A stretch of DNA of 64,000 nucleotides from Pipra filicauda (taxonomy: Eukaryota; Chordata; Aves; Passeriformes; Pipridae). A model generated the notes under the pieces. It saw only the letters and a list, made by a program, of their open reading frames with translations. It was not told the DNA's origin and did not search any database. The position numbers were made by a program, and so were the translations under genes. The DNA lies in the NCBI RefSeq assembly GCF_003945595.2, contig NW_024104998.1:5958721-6022720 (forward strand), read 5' to 3'. Of the stretch, positions 1-11,912 are shown in pieces (within the stretch, counting starts at the first letter, position 1; every line of letters begins with the position of its first letter).

Positions 1-1637
1 GTGTTGTTTTCATAAACTTTGTATTTAAACAGCTAGAGACACACATAAAAAAATTAAGCATGCAGAACTCATATGGATTTAAAAAGTTTGAAGTTATGAC
101 AATCTTACAAAGAAAATTAACCTTACAAAGAAGGAGTCACACATATAACCAATAACAATAAACACCAGCTATCACTGTGACAACACTAGTATAAGCTGAC
201 TGTATTCAATCAATACTACTCAAAGAATCTGGCTATAATATCTGAATTAATATCTGCCAAGTTTAGTTTTCTATCTTTAACAGGAATTAAGTCTACATTC
301 TCTATCTCCTTTGCTTTCTTTGTAACACTCTGAACCAACTTTTGCAATACAAGAATGTCCAAGGTGACTTGAATAAATTCAGTCAGAGTCCAATGTTATC
401 CTAATTTTATGATCTACATCCCCTGTTAAAGTCTTTACATCAGGACAGTAGTGTAAACTTTAGCTAATTAAGCAAGTAGCATAAATAGTATTTTAGTTGG
501 CTGCAACTCAGAGTACAGATGACTTCTGTCCTACATAAGGCTGAATAACACTCAAGATGTTACAAGCAAATATAGCTTTGTGATATGATATCCTTTCCTA
601 GGACATTTGAAACCTAACAAGTAACTCATGGCTTTGAGACAATCTTCCAGTTAGCTATCTGCTCTGGGCAGAGATAATAAGCAGTAATTTAGAGCTGAAG
701 AACTAGCATCTTTCCCTGTATAGTTTTTAGCTAAGCCAACAAAAGCTTGCTTGCTTTTGAATTATTTTTTTTTCCGTGTGGAAATGCCATGTCTGTTAGG
801 ATTTTTGTTTTCAATTTTTACACACACACACACACACACACACAAATCAACCATTTTCTTGTGGAACAAAATTTTCCTTCACTCCTTACTTGGCTACATC
901 TGAATACAAATCCTTCTGCCAGTTCTTCAGCATATGGGTATTTCTTCCTTGTTATTTATATAGATAGTATTAAGGCAGTGCAATTCATCTTAGCCCTTTA
1001 GTGGGCTATAAAAATTGCCTCAGATAATTACCAGCTGATGAAATTGTAAGCTTTGAAATAGCAAAATGTAATTTAACGTGAACAGTGGTTAAAAAGCAAA
1101 CTGACTATATAATAGAACCATTCTAAAAAGCTATTACAGCCTACAGGGTATATCCAGAGTTATTATTGTATTGATCATTATTATGTATCAACAAAATGAT
1201 CCAATAATTATGCACCATGGCAATCATCCTATTAATTAAATTTTTTTAGGATAGTAAACTTGCCGTTTCATAGGACCATACTGTCCCTCTCCTCTGGAGC
1301 ACAATCCCTCAATAAAAACAATTCATAAGTGTTGGAACTTCAAGAATTCTGTAAATGCATCTTCACATAACTGTAGCTGCCATTGCTATTTTGATTATTT
1401 TGAAATATGCTTAAGAGTTGTTTACTTATAGGTTGAGATTTCTGTACCAATTTCAAGCTGCAATATACAGTTAAATGGCTCTTTATGAGTTATGTCATTC
1501 CCCGAAGCTGTACTATAATGGAGATACTGATGTGACCTTAGGTACAGAGGTCTGTCCAAGTGCATGATAATATCGCCTGAAAGGATTGTTGCCATTTTCA
1601 AGTGGGTGCTAATGTTTTTTTTTCCTATCCGTTTCAG
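1..1637 (+). other. ST18: ST18 intron, 3' part (5' end outside window)
   Basis: No exon was found in this stretch. I looked for the CPTPGCDG-type start of a C2HC finger, which must precede the exon at 1638, and did not see it, so the upstream exon lies left of the window. The sequence is AT-rich intronic DNA with a CA microsatellite at 820-845 and a T-rich tract just before the acceptor. Confidence 0.7.
820..845. repeat. (CA)n microsatellite
   Basis: About twelve uninterrupted CA units lie in the ST18 intron. The open frame crossing it gives a His-Thr repeat with no other coding features. Confidence 0.95.
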
Positions 1638-1726
1638 CCTGTCTGGTTGTCCTCTGAATGCACAAACCATAAAAAAGGGCAAAATTTCAGAAGAATTAAT
1701 GACTATCAAGCTTAAAGCAAGTGGCG
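1638..1726 (+). CDS. ST18: ST18 coding exon: end of last C2HC zinc finger and linker
   Basis: This is the first visible coding exon of a MYT1-family transcription factor, a nuclear DNA-binding regulator of neural and endocrine differentiation genes. A T-rich tract ending in cag precedes it, and a gtaagg donor follows at 1727. The exon starts on the third base of a codon (phase 2) and reads (S)LSGCPLNAQTIKKGK then ISEELMTIKLKASG. The Cys in SLSGCP matches the last zinc ligand of the family's C2HC finger (C-x5-C-x12-H-x6-C), so the other ligands must lie in an exon left of the window. The frame joins cleanly to the exon at 3187 through a split Gly codon. Seen: splice sites and frame. Known: the SLSGCP motif and the ELMTIKLKA linker typify MYT1, MYT1L and ST18. 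The choice of ST18 rests on the C-terminal exons and my memory of the paralogues. Confidence 0.85.
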
Positions 1727-3186
1727 GTAAGGAGATTTGTAAAAGACGATGATGACATTTATTTAGATAGAAGGGCCCTGACTCCCATTTATGCTTATGC
1801 CCCTTTATGCCATTCTGGCATTAATTCTCACTACTTTCAGTTGTCTCTAGTAATAAAAAATCTTAAATAACAAAAATCTTTGCATGAGAGATTAAAAAAT
1901 TATTCTCATTTACATCATGATAAACCAACATTGAGGGTATTCTCTTGTCTGAGAGCATTTTTTTTTTTTTTTGGATATGCTTTCAATACTGTTGCTATTA
2001 ATAAATTATTAGTTACAGATTAGGAGGACTTGGCTAGCTAATGACTAAGGTGAGAAGGGAGAAATATTGTGGTCAGGAATTGACTCATCTCCCTAACTTG
2101 AATACTACCTGGTTTAGTATCTACGCAGTGCTTAGGTAATTTTGCTAACCCAAGTGCAAAGCAACAATTACCAAATAGTTACAGGGGGAAATGTGCAGGA
2201 GTCTCCTTTCTTATACAATGTGTTTTAGAAAGTTGAGCACTGAGCCAGGATTCAGGAAACTTAGTCTTTAGCCTCCAACTGCTGAGCAAAACGGCTGTGT
2301 TATTGCTTACACATTTCCCAAGCTGGCTCCCCAGCAGACTCAGTTCAGGGCTCTAGGTTTTAACAACTGCGGCACAAATCTCCAGGCGGAGTTCATCTCA
2401 GAGTGATCCTAAGCAGAAAGAGCGACATGTATTGCCAGCAGCTGTAACTGCTCTGTATTTTTCAGGACAAGACTTCGATTAAAGAGCTGAATTTTTTATT
2501 TTTTTTTTCTATCTAACTTGGTGGAATGTAAAAATCTACCTTCCTTTTTTTTTTTTTCTATAATGCTTGTTAGCTTTCTGATAATTTTGTTTTTGCTGTT
2601 ACTTAAACTTCACTATTTATCAGGTATAACTAAGGCTCTGGTTATTGAAGTTATTCTGCACAGAGGTTTGGCCCCACAGAAGTTCTTGCAAGATCAGAAG
2701 CAAGTGTAGATGAGCTTATTAAAGTCAGCAATTATACCAGTGAAGATGTTATCCTGGAGTGTTTTCTGAAAGAGAAGGGTTGCTGTTATGCTTTTTTAAA
2801 ACAAACAAAAGAACCAACCCAAGGCCCATACCCAAACACTGCAAAAATGCCCTTATATTTTATGATAAACTTTCCTCTTTCTGGGCAATTTTTCCTTTCT
2901 GCACCCTTCAGCTTGTAATTGCATGTTGCAATGGGAAAATAAAAGGAATTGTGAAACTCAAGGATTAAGATAGCCTCTTCTGTGTTTCAGGTCCTATAGA
3001 TCTTTTACAGGTAGGATACAATTTTGACAGTAAAAGCAAAGTAAAAGACAATTTAAAGATCAAACATTTGGTGAAATACTTGTTATCTTCTCCTTGTTCA
3101 GTAACAGGTAATGTAGTTTGTTAGTCATACATCCATTTACATATGGACACTTTAAATCTGACATTGTTATTTTCAACTATTTACAG
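1727..3186 (+). other. ST18: ST18 intron (1460 bp)
   Basis: The intron runs from a gtaagg donor to a ttacag acceptor. It contains several T tracts (around 1960, 2490 and 2545) and a weak MIR-like fossil near 2225-2315. No extra exon is supported; a 20-nt candidate at 2991-3010 would break the frame. Confidence 0.85.
2225..2315 (+). repeat. Possible MIR-like SINE fossil
   Basis: The order of motifs (GAGCACTGAGCCAGGATTCAGGAAAC, here broken up, followed by a degenerate CCAACTGCTGAGC and a GCTGTGT-like stretch) resembles the MIR core that reads 'gagcac..ggagtcaggagac..tctgccact..gctgtgtgac'. It is highly diverged and identified by eye only. Confidence 0.35.
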
Positions 3187-3290
3187 GTATTGAGAGTGAT
3201 GAAGAAATAAGACACTTGGATGAGGAAATAAAAGAACTGAATGAATCCAACCTTAAAATTGAAGCTGACATGATGAAACTTCAGACTCAG
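3187..3290 (+). CDS. ST18: ST18 coding exon: first half of C-terminal coiled coil
   Basis: This 104-bp exon is preceded by a ttacag acceptor and followed by gtatga. Joined to the last base of the previous exon it gives 35 codons, starting [19 protein letters not shown] and ending [10 protein letters not shown]. The acidic, Leu/Ile-spaced, proline-free sequence has heptad spacing typical of a coiled coil. It corresponds to the C-terminal dimerisation/co-regulator region that follows the last zinc fingers in MYT1-family proteins. It ends on a codon boundary, so the next exon begins in phase 0. The exon is open throughout with no frameshift. The family assignment is firm. ST18 rather than MYT1L is favoured because MYT1L, as I recall it, differs at several positions here. 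Confidence 0.88.
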
Positions 3291-5538
3291 GTATGACATT
3301 AATGTGAAAGTTTTACCTTTTCTTATGCTATGTTTAAGCATGATTAATAAATTAGATACTGTGTAAATGCTATGTTTAAACACATTTAGTCTCCCTTGCA
3401 CTAGTTTTTCCATCGTTCTGTGGCACTTATAAGTACCAAAAATCCTACATGCTTTTTTGTCAAGCTCTTGCTTGCTTGTTTTCTGTAAATCAGCAGCAGG
3501 TTCCTGGGTATTGTCTTAAAGATCTGGTGAATGACAAATTCAGGGCAGCTGGGAGCTAATCTTGGCAAGCAGAAAAAAAATATACTTACAAAACAAAACA
3601 TTCATTTTCCTTTGTTGACCAAACGTTTGTTGACCAAACCATGCAGATCTTATGACTTGAGTTTTTAGGGAGGATATTACCTCTTACTAGCACACTCCAG
3701 CTCTTAATGCAAATTGACTTTGTTCTTAGGTGTACCTAGGAAAATCTGCCTAGTTCACTGTCAGTTATCCAAATAGTTTGAATTTTGCCTACAGGCAACA
3801 CCTGGTAAAGAATGTATGCCTTTTGCTAATTTGTGTAGCAGAGGAGCTTGATGGGAGTTAGAGGAGTTATTCTCTTTCATTATTTTGTATACTGGAGAGG
3901 TTAAATTACCTTTAAGATGCTGATAGCGGTTCTATGGAGTGAGCTGTGTAGGTTCATCCCTACAGAGACTCCTACATGCACCTGGAAGCTAACCTGGGTG
4001 GACTGTGTAAAAGCAAGAGCAGAAACTTGCTCAATATTTTTTGAATAAGAGTTTAAGTGAGATCTGGGAACTGAATAAAAGTCTAAACTGATCTAAACCA
4101 AACTGAGTGTAACCACACCCCACTGTATTTGTACCACATTGGAATGCATAGTGTTGATTCGTGCTGGTTTTGTAAAAACCACTACATGTATGGTCTAAAT
4201 AAATGAGAAGTCTATGCCACTTTTGCTGGATCTAAACTGAAACGGCTATGGGGATATCCATCTCAAATTGCACTGCGGGAGGGCTGTGCTCTGTGCCTCA
4301 GGACACTTAGTTCTCTCTGGTGATCACTGTGCTGTTTGTTCGGAGATTGCCCAATTTATGCAGTCAGATTTCTTCTCCCCAGACTTGCTCCCTGGTGAAG
4401 GCAGTCTGACCAGCAAAGCCTGAACTGAACTACAACAGAAGCAATAACTCCCCTACCTCCTTTTAATCCATCCCAGCCAGGTGTTGGGCTGCTATGAACA
4501 CCCTCCAGAGGAGAGGTTGTGGTGGATGGCAGGCAGGCAAAAAGGGGTTTCTCACACTGGGGAATTTTGCTGTGTGTGAGGAAAGAAAGTAAAGTGGTCA
4601 CAGCAGGATGCAATTAAGTAGTGCAAAGAGGTGCATACTAATAAGGATAGGGTGGGCATAACAATCATGGATGTTACTGCACCCTTATGTGCCTTGCAGA
4701 GCTGTGGCCGGGCACAGGGATGCCAGCCCTTGGTTTGGCCCTGTCCCACTGCCTGTTCCCAGGGAAAGGAGAAGGGCAGGAGGAAACCAGGCCCTGCAGT
4801 TGCTGTTTATGTTTTTTCAGCACTGCTTTGACATATAAGCCTTCAGAGCTGAATATATTCCAGAGCTCTCACTTTAAAAAGATACCATTTTTCTACCTTG
4901 GCTGCTTTTTCTTGCTCTTTCCGAAACCCTCCTTTCGGTTCTGTTGATCAGAGATCATCTTTGTGATGATCGCTGTGCACTCAACCTCTCATATCAGTTT
5001 CCTTTCCACTCTATTTTTCTCTTATTGTTTCCAGTGCCAGCCCTGCTGCTAATCCCAGCCAGCCCACAGCTCACCCAGGAGCAGGGCGGGAAAGCAGCAC
5101 AACAGCTAATACCCGTGCCCTTCCTATTGTGGTCGATCAGCAGGGATGCTGTAAGAGCAGGACAGCAATGTAAACATCAACCCCCTTTCTCCTTCCCTCT
5201 GCCGGCCCTGCGGCCGCACTCTCCATCCCAGCTCCACAATGACCTTCCCCCCGAGCTCAATTCCCTCCTCCTGCTGTGGGCCACCCTCCAGTGCCTTCCT
5301 GCCACAAGGTTTCTCCATGAACAAGCAGCGAAGTCCATCGATTCAGAGCAAATACAAGCTCTTCTTTGCTTTGAATATTTGGGGGAGTAGTTATGTCTCT
5401 CCTAAAAAAACATAGCTGAGTTTCAGATCTGTTGTAGCCCCTCTTGTAATCACCCAACTTACATTTTGAGTTCAAACTGGAGTTACAATGCTACCAAGGG
5501 TCTGCTTGTCTGTGTGTTTGTGCGTGCCTGTCTTTTAG
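3291..5538 (+). other. ST18: ST18 intron (2248 bp)
   Basis: The intron runs from a gtatga donor to a tcttttag acceptor. The right-hand part (about 4,700-5,340) is noticeably richer in C and G than the rest of the gene and carries open frames on both strands (148 codons at 4944-5390 on +). These have Pro/Leu/Ser-biased, feature-poor translations and are taken as composition-driven chance frames. Confidence 0.8.
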
Positions 5539-5682
5539 ATTACATCTATGGAGAGCAATTTGAAAACAATAGAAGAAGAGAACAAACTCATAGAGCAGAA
5601 CAACGAGAGCCTGTTGAAGGAGTTAGCTGGCTTAAGCCAAGCCCTTATCTCCAGTCTCGCTGACATTCAGCTTCCACAGATG
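5539..5682 (+). CDS. ST18: ST18 coding exon: second half of C-terminal coiled coil
   Basis: This 144-bp exon (48 codons, phase 0 at both ends) has a pyrimidine-rich acceptor (tgtcttttag) and a ggtaag-type donor at 5683. The peptide begins [20 protein letters not shown] and ends [11 protein letters not shown]. It continues the coiled coil with regularly spaced hydrophobic residues, Glu/Lys-rich flanks and Asn-rich polar positions, then leads into a short Pro-containing hinge before the terminal domain. The motif [12 protein letters not shown] is diagnostic of the MYT1/MYT1L/ST18 C-terminus. The exon is intact. Another reading frame across this exon is also open (5466-5663), but it crosses the acceptor and has no family resemblance, so it is a shadow. 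Confidence 0.9.
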
Positions 5683-6481
5683 GTAAGACCACAGCCAGCA
5701 GCTTTGCACCTTCTTTGAGACTGTCTTGCCAGCACTTGAAGCAGATGAGCAAGCTCAGGGACCAGCAGGAGCACTGAAGCTACAGTAGCAGAGAGCTCTT
5801 TTAGCCTGATTTACTTTGCAGAGATGCTGGATCATGAAATCTGTGTGATGGCAAGCACAGTTGCTTCCAGGACTGAGCCAGCACTGGTATCTTTACCACT
5901 GGTATCTTTACCACACTGTGCAAAGCAGGCTTTTTCCCCGTCTCTCCCTATTTGAACATCCACCCTGCACAAAGAATGAAAATTTCAGACTGAGAATCCT
6001 TATTTACTCTGCTCCCAAATCAGAACTTTAAACTGTTTAATACAGGTGATTTTTCTGAAGCCAAAAAAGCTCTACCTTCTCAAAAATTTCACACCTTGCT
6101 TGCAAACACAGGCCAAATCCACAGAGGTACTTGGGTTTCCAGTCCCCTTTCCAAATGTCAAGAGTGCCACTGAAAGATTAAGTAAGGACGGTTAGGGGGA
6201 ATGTCAGCCACAATCTCAGAGCCAAATAAGCAACAACAAAAAAAAGCTACAGTAATCATAATATCTCCAAGTCCTTTGCTTGCTTGGAGAGTGCGTGGAT
6301 CCCCCCAGCACTGCAACTCCTGTCATTTCCACAGCCCCTCCATTAATACAGATGGCTGCCCTGTTTATGACTTCTCCCCAGTTGCCATATCGCTACTTTT
6401 CCATGCTTTGGGGTTGGGTGTTTGGGTTTTTTTGGCCTAATTTTATCTCTTACAATTATAATCTGTTTTGTCTTCATTTAG
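5683..6481 (+). other. ST18: ST18 last intron (799 bp)
   Basis: The intron runs from a ggtaag donor to a tttag acceptor. It contains a 15-bp perfect tandem duplication at 5883-5912 (unit actggtatctttacc). Nothing else is recognisable. Confidence 0.85.
5883..5914. repeat. 15-bp direct tandem duplication
   Basis: Two identical copies of actggtatctttacc lie head to tail in the last ST18 intron. Confidence 0.9.
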
Positions 6482-6622
6482 GGGCCAATCAGTGAGCAGA
6501 ATTTCGAAGCATATGTAAATACACTCACAGACATGTACAGCAATCTGGAACGGGACTATTCCCCCGAATGCAAAGCTCTGCTGGAAAGTATCAAACAGGC
6601 AGTGAAGGGCATCCATGTGTAG
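6482..6622 (+). CDS. ST18: ST18 terminal coding exon with stop codon
   Basis: The terminal coding exon has 46 codons plus TAG (6620-6622). The acceptor is tcttcatttag with AG at 6480-6481. The peptide begins [20 protein letters not shown] and ends [15 protein letters not shown]. This is the conserved C-terminal tail of MYT1-family factors (Q-N-F-x-A-Y-V-x-T-L-T-x-M-Y, then KALLExIKQAVxGI-x-V). From memory MYT1L ends ENIKQAVRGIQV, whereas the [25 protein letters not shown] ending fits ST18; this is the main basis for the symbol. In mammals ST18 is followed on the same strand, after a large gap, by PCMTD1. The absence of any further gene in this window agrees with that layout but does not prove it. 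Confidence 0.88.
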   Translation, partial: GPISEQNFEAYVNTLTDMYSNLERDYSPECKALLESIKQAVKGIHV

Positions 6623-6780
6623 GATGTGAAAGCTGCTGGGCAACAGAAATTACTTAACAGCAGTAAACTCCAGATGGATCTGTTAGGAGTTCATGTACTG
6701 CTAAGGGGTGTAGGTTGCCATGCTGCATTTACAATTGCAACATTGCACTAATTTTTTCCCAGCTGACATAAAAAAAAAAG

Positions 6781-6786
6781 AATAAA
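6781..6786 (+). promoter_or_regulatory. ST18: Possible proximal poly(A) signal of ST18
   Basis: Canonical AATAAA lies ~160 bp after the stop codon, with T-rich sequence downstream (6856-6875). It would give a very short 3' UTR isoform. Confidence 0.45.
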
Positions 6787-9008
6787 ACCACAACAGACTA
6801 TTTGTATTAACAGCAATGCACTCTGTTAGGATATTGTATTTATTTCAGTAAAATTTCTTTTTTTTTTCTTCTTTTGCACTCAGTTTTTGTAAAGTGAATG
6901 TAAAAAGTGTGTGCAACTATTTTTTATATTTTTTATTTATTTCTAATCAAAGAGTTGGTTTTTTTATCTTTTAACAGCATTTTTGCAGCCTGCCATATTT
7001 TTACAAATGTGTTTATTAATTTATTTTCCAACAAGATTTTAAATAGACTGAAAGTTATACTGTAAATTAAATAACTTGCTGGGTTTGTACAGGAAGATAA
7101 AAAAAACCTATGAAAGTAACAAATGACTGAACCGTGGTTCTAGTTTTATTTTCCTCACATCCTGCTTTTTTATAATGGCTTTGTATCAGAAATGGGTTTG
7201 CAGTAACATGAGATGTGAAGATGCACGGAATGAGAAGACAAATGGTGCCCACTAGTGGGGAACTTGGGCTCTTAAAAGCACAGTATGCTGGAAAACAGTG
7301 TGTTAAAGAATACGTTAGCAATAATGAAATATAGCAATCAGCAAAGCACTTGACTTGGCTGTGTGATTTAGCCTATGAGAATGATTATTTAAAATGTTTC
7401 AAGAGAACTTCAGATTTATTTTACCACTGCAGTTTTTGTTCGGAGTTAGCTCATGAAGGGAAATGACAATTATCTCTAAACAAGAAGGGTAATTAGGCAG
7501 GTACTGGTACTTTTTTAGTATGAGACGTTGAGGTTTTACCCAAGTGACCAGTATTGCTATGGAATTGGATTTGGATTTGAAAAACGCAAGCACATCCCAA
7601 GCTAAAGGCTTTTTGCATAACAAGTCGAACACATCTCCCCTGAAATGGCATTTAATACTGGTTTGAACTTAACGGCAGCTGAGAAGGCAGCGGTCTGGAG
7701 GGGAATAATACTCCTCTGGCCTGACGGTGGTTGCTTGTCTCTTGGAATGACTGGTAGCAACGCCGTGACTGGTTTCTCCTATCTTTCTTCACTAAGACTA
7801 GGCTGATTCTGAGTTTGTTACCAGTCTCTTGGTAGGATACCAAGTGCTACAGAGTGTAAGACAGGTGGAGGTGTGGACAGACGAGCACTTGCACAGAGGT
7901 GCCAGCGTGCACCTCGGTATCTGGTTAGCCTGGGTATGGAATTTCTGAGTCCGTCAGAAACTAGCGGTTGCTATAACAGAGGCAATGTCTATTTCAGGGA
8001 TTGTAAGTAATTAAGCATTGTTTCAAAAGTTTTTTTTATATTTATTTTTTTTAAGGAAAAGGTATAAACAACCAGCTAAACTGCCTTTTTTGTATGCACA
8101 CACACCTCATGTGCATATGTGCCTCAGTGTAAATGTATACATGGATCTAGCGTGTGTTTAATTTTTCCGTGCTATAATGAAAGTGTTTATTTTTATTAGC
8201 CGCATTTATATTTAGATTGAATATGATGGCATTCACAGGCTTGACATATACAATTATATTATTACTGTTTCTGCACAAAAGTACTATTCAGAAGTGATTC
8301 AACTCTCATGCACTGTGGTCACTGTTCTGCATTAGGTGGGGCTTGCTTTTTGTTGGGAGGTTGATTCAACTCTCCGATCTTAGTTTAGACAGGGGAAAAT
8401 GTATGTTCTTAGGAGCTGTGTTTATTTTTAAATTGATTTTTCAAAAGCTACCATACGTGCTGTCTAATATAAATAGGAGAACACCAAACAAAAATTTGCT
8501 ATTAAAGTTATTGTTCTTGCTAAAAACACAAAAAGCAAACATTTGTTATACTTGTTAAATGCATACAAAATGAGTTCACTCATTACAAAGACTAAAATTT
8601 AATTTACTAAATATTTTAACAAATTTGTTATATATTTTATTTAAGTAAAAAAAATCTCTTACTGACCTATGTATTTATTATTATGATTTACTATGGCTTC
8701 AGGTTAATTTATCTGTGTTTGGTTGTTTGCTCAGGATGTTCTGTGAAGTATGTTTGTATTTATTTGCCTCCCTTGTACTTGATGTGTTTTGTAATGTGCA
8801 CTGTTTTTTTTTTCTTTCAGTTTTCCTTTTATTTGTGTTTAAATGCATTGATGAGCTATACTGTAAATTAGACCTTTTGTAAAGAGCAATGATGTATGCA
8901 TTTTTTTAATTTGGAGTAGTTTGTATACTGTTTCTTCATACAATTAATATTTCTTACATCAAAACAACAAAATTGTGTTCTGTGCTGTACATTTGGTGTA
9001 TGGTAGAA

Positions 9009-9014
9009 AATAAA
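9009..9014 (+). promoter_or_regulatory. ST18: Main poly(A) signal of ST18
   Basis: AATAAA is followed ~20 nt later by a tgca cleavage context and then a T/G-rich element (gttttttgggttttttg). This is the strongest polyadenylation context seen downstream of the ST18 stop codon. Additional AATAAA hexamers at 9271 and 9487 could serve rarer longer transcripts. Confidence 0.65.
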
Positions 9015-10959
9015 ATTGATAATGAAATATTGCAGCAAGTTTTTTGGGTTTTTTGTCCTCTAGATGTTGACTTATATTATACTTTCTTAACTGCACCTGG
9101 CACTATACGATGTGTCGGATGTTTCACTTGCTTTGTGTACAAAATGTGTCATCTCTGTAAGTAAATGTCTGATATAAATAATTTAATTAGTGTTTTACTT
9201 TGTCAATTTGAAATAAGAAGGAGAAAAATAGAACCGTTTAAGAGGTCCTTTTCACTTCCGAAAGGAAAAAAATAAAGATGATAATCACTGCATTATTTAA
9301 TGCATTCTTTTCTTGGCAGTTGTAGACTTCATTTATACTGATAAAGTACAGGATTTGTGCTGACCTTTAACAGCTGCTAAATGATGTTTAAACATAAAAG
9401 CCATTGTAAAGTTTCCAGCAATTCGGAACCGCCCACTGTTCCAGTGCAATTTTCTGCAGAGAATTGCAGTGCTTAGATGTTGCACAAATAAAAATCTGCT
9501 GGTTTTAGAAAGACAATATTTCCACCTAATGGACTTTCTTTTTTCACTGCTCGTTGTAGCGAAAACAGGCCAGTTTTATTTAGGATGCATGCTAATGGCT
9601 TCAGGAGCATTTCTTGTCTCAGATTCCAACTTTCCACGGATAGAGAATAATTTTCACTTAGAAAATAAGGCAAATTTAAATCCCATAAAGTAACTGGTAA
9701 TTGTTTATTTGAATAGACATATTTAGATAAACCAAAATGGACCCTGACACTAAAAAACTATGTCCTGAATTTAAATAGAATAGAATTTCAAAATTTGCAT
9801 CACATGAATCCTGGATGTTCACAAATCTTGATGAGTTTGGACTCTAGAGTTCACAAAAGGCTGGGATGGAGACAGACCTGTCCTGGGAAGCTCTGCTCCG
9901 CTGGGGTTCAGAGTTTTCTTTGTTCTAGGACACTTACCCAAAGACAGCATGAATTGGTTCTTAGTTAATTATTAGTTACTTACATAATATGTTTTAATGA
10001 ATATAAATAATATTTTTAAGGGTTCTTAAAATTACTTTCACTTGGACCTTCAGCTAAGCAGACACTAAAGGGGTAGTGTCTTCTCCCACATCACAGATGA
10101 AGCAGAAACAGGTTTCCTTTAGCAAGGTGCCCTAATGCTAAACAGATAAAGACTGCAGCCAAGATTTTCATTTTGTCTGACTGCCTAAATTCAAATCACA
10201 AATTTAGAAGGCCTTATTGTCAGATAGGCAGCTCTTCACATCTCATTTTTCAAAGATCTATACTAAATCTGATCATCTGCTATTTATAAGACTGGGGAAA
10301 GACAGTGGTATGAGGCTGTTAGTCTCTATGTACATGTTAAGAAAACTATGCTGTATTCTCAAATATTTCCAGCAATCTGAGAGGGAATGTGAGCAGAAAA
10401 ATACTTTTCCTAGTGGTTTTGGATGGGAAATATGATATTCACAGTTAATTGATTACATTATTATTATTATCTAAAGACTATCTTATCTACATTCATCTTT
10501 AAACAACTTGCTCTGATAATATTTCAGTATTGAAATTACGGCCTTTCTCCAATAAAAAAGAATAGTGTAAATACTTAAGCCATATTCATTATTTAACTTA
10601 TATAAGCTGCGGAGTCAGCAGTATCCCAAAAAGAACAAAACATGCTGTGCTTGAAACAACCTTTAAAACCATTTTTGTCTTCTGAAGTTTCCATTTTTTA
10701 ACAATAGTTCTGAATCTATCCCTATAGAAAGGGGAAAAGTACTTGATTCGGAAAAAATACATAAATTCCAATTATTGAATTAACTTGAATGGAATTGAAG
10801 TTTTAAATATTAAGGAGATGGAAGGGGAGCAAGAACAGTTAACATTTGTTGTCCTGACAGATCAGGAAGCCTATCCTGCTTCTTAAATAATCACAACAAA
10901 GATTTTTGAGTCCATGTTATAGAAAACAAATTCTGTAGAAGACAGATTCTATTTTATTC

Positions 10960-11010
10960 TATTAGAACCAGAATTTTATATAGAATTCTATATTTTATAT
11001 AGAATTTTGT
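10960..11010. repeat. AT-rich internal duplication with palindromic core
   Basis: The unit ttttatatagaatt occurs twice around the self-complementary core tatagaattctata, producing a small AT-rich direct/inverted repeat cluster. Confidence 0.7.
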
Positions 11011-11870
11011 TTCTATTTACTAATTAAGCATCTCTTGTCTCCTTCTGACTTAGTATATCTATCTAACTATGTCATGGCTTTTCTACTCGATGCCCCTTCA
11101 TTCTACTTACATCGTACTTTTAATAAGTCACGGGATTCCTTGATGGGAATTTGCTATCATGCAATCATACAGAGTTGTGACAGAAGTCATCTCCTTGGTT
11201 TCTCCCTGTGTTCCACCAGTGCAATACATTCTACCTGTTTTACCATTTCTGCTACACTTAAAGTTTTTTTATGACTTGTGCAGCTGTATAACTTGGACAC
11301 TGCCAGGAGATCTGTACGAGATGAAGTCCTTTGTTCAACTTGCTCAGGATACTGTGAGATGATAGAACTCCATTTAGCTTTTGTGTAATGTAGGACAGTG
11401 ACCTAGTTTCAGTACCTTTCAATATCTCATTCTGGCTTCGTTTTCTTCTGTCTCTTTTGGTCTAGTAAGTCTTAGACAGCCAAGCTTACACATAATTGCA
11501 TCAAGGATTAGTCTGATTTCCTGTCTGACTTCACGGTACAAATTGCTTCAACTGCATTTCATTCTTAACGAATGTTCCCAGGGACATTGTCTAAGTAAAT
11601 CTCAGGACTTTTCAGTTATGTGATAACAATTACTATTTAGGTGGCTGCTGCCTGCTCCTGAAACTGTTACTGCATGGGATTTTTTCAAACCAGCTTTTGG
11701 TGCCCAGCACCAGATTTTGGTGCCCAGCTTCACATCGTTTGAAGTGGCCTCATTTTTAGACGCTAAATGCACAGCTGTTTTTGCCAAGCAGGGCCTTTTC
11801 AAAATTCTCTTCTCTGGCCAGTCCAAATTACTAGCTAATAAGTTTTCATATTATTATTTCATAGCATTGT

Positions 11871-11912
11871 TTTATATATATATATATATATATAATATAT
11901 ATATATATATAT
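11871..11912. repeat. (TA)n microsatellite
   Basis: About forty bases of alternating T and A with a single interruption. Confidence 0.95.

Larger units (their letters stand above)
6623..9034 (+). other. ST18: ST18 3' untranslated region
   Basis: From the stop codon to the inferred cleavage site the sequence is continuous, very AT-rich and without splice-like structure, as expected of a long brain-type 3' UTR. A/T-rich runs with ATTTA cores occur around 6835-6950 and 8580-8660. The distal end is placed by an AATAAA at 9009-9014, a plausible cleavage point near 9034, and a T/GT-rich stretch just downstream. A shorter isoform could end after the AATAAA at 6781-6786. Extent is inference; the stop and signals are seen. 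Confidence 0.7.

Noticed and set aside
2991..3010. 20-nt micro-exon between tttcag and gtagga in the ST18 intron
   Set aside because: Its length is not a multiple of three and would break the frame linking the 1638 and 3187 exons, which join perfectly without it.
4944..5390. 148-codon open frame (+) within ST18 intron
   Set aside because: Lies wholly in an intron, is Pro/Leu/Ser-biased from local C-rich composition, and shows no domain or family resemblance.
7247..7258. CTCF site at gcccactagtgg in the ST18 3' UTR
   Set aside because: Two departures from the core in the best register; the symmetry of cccactagtggg explains the resemblance.
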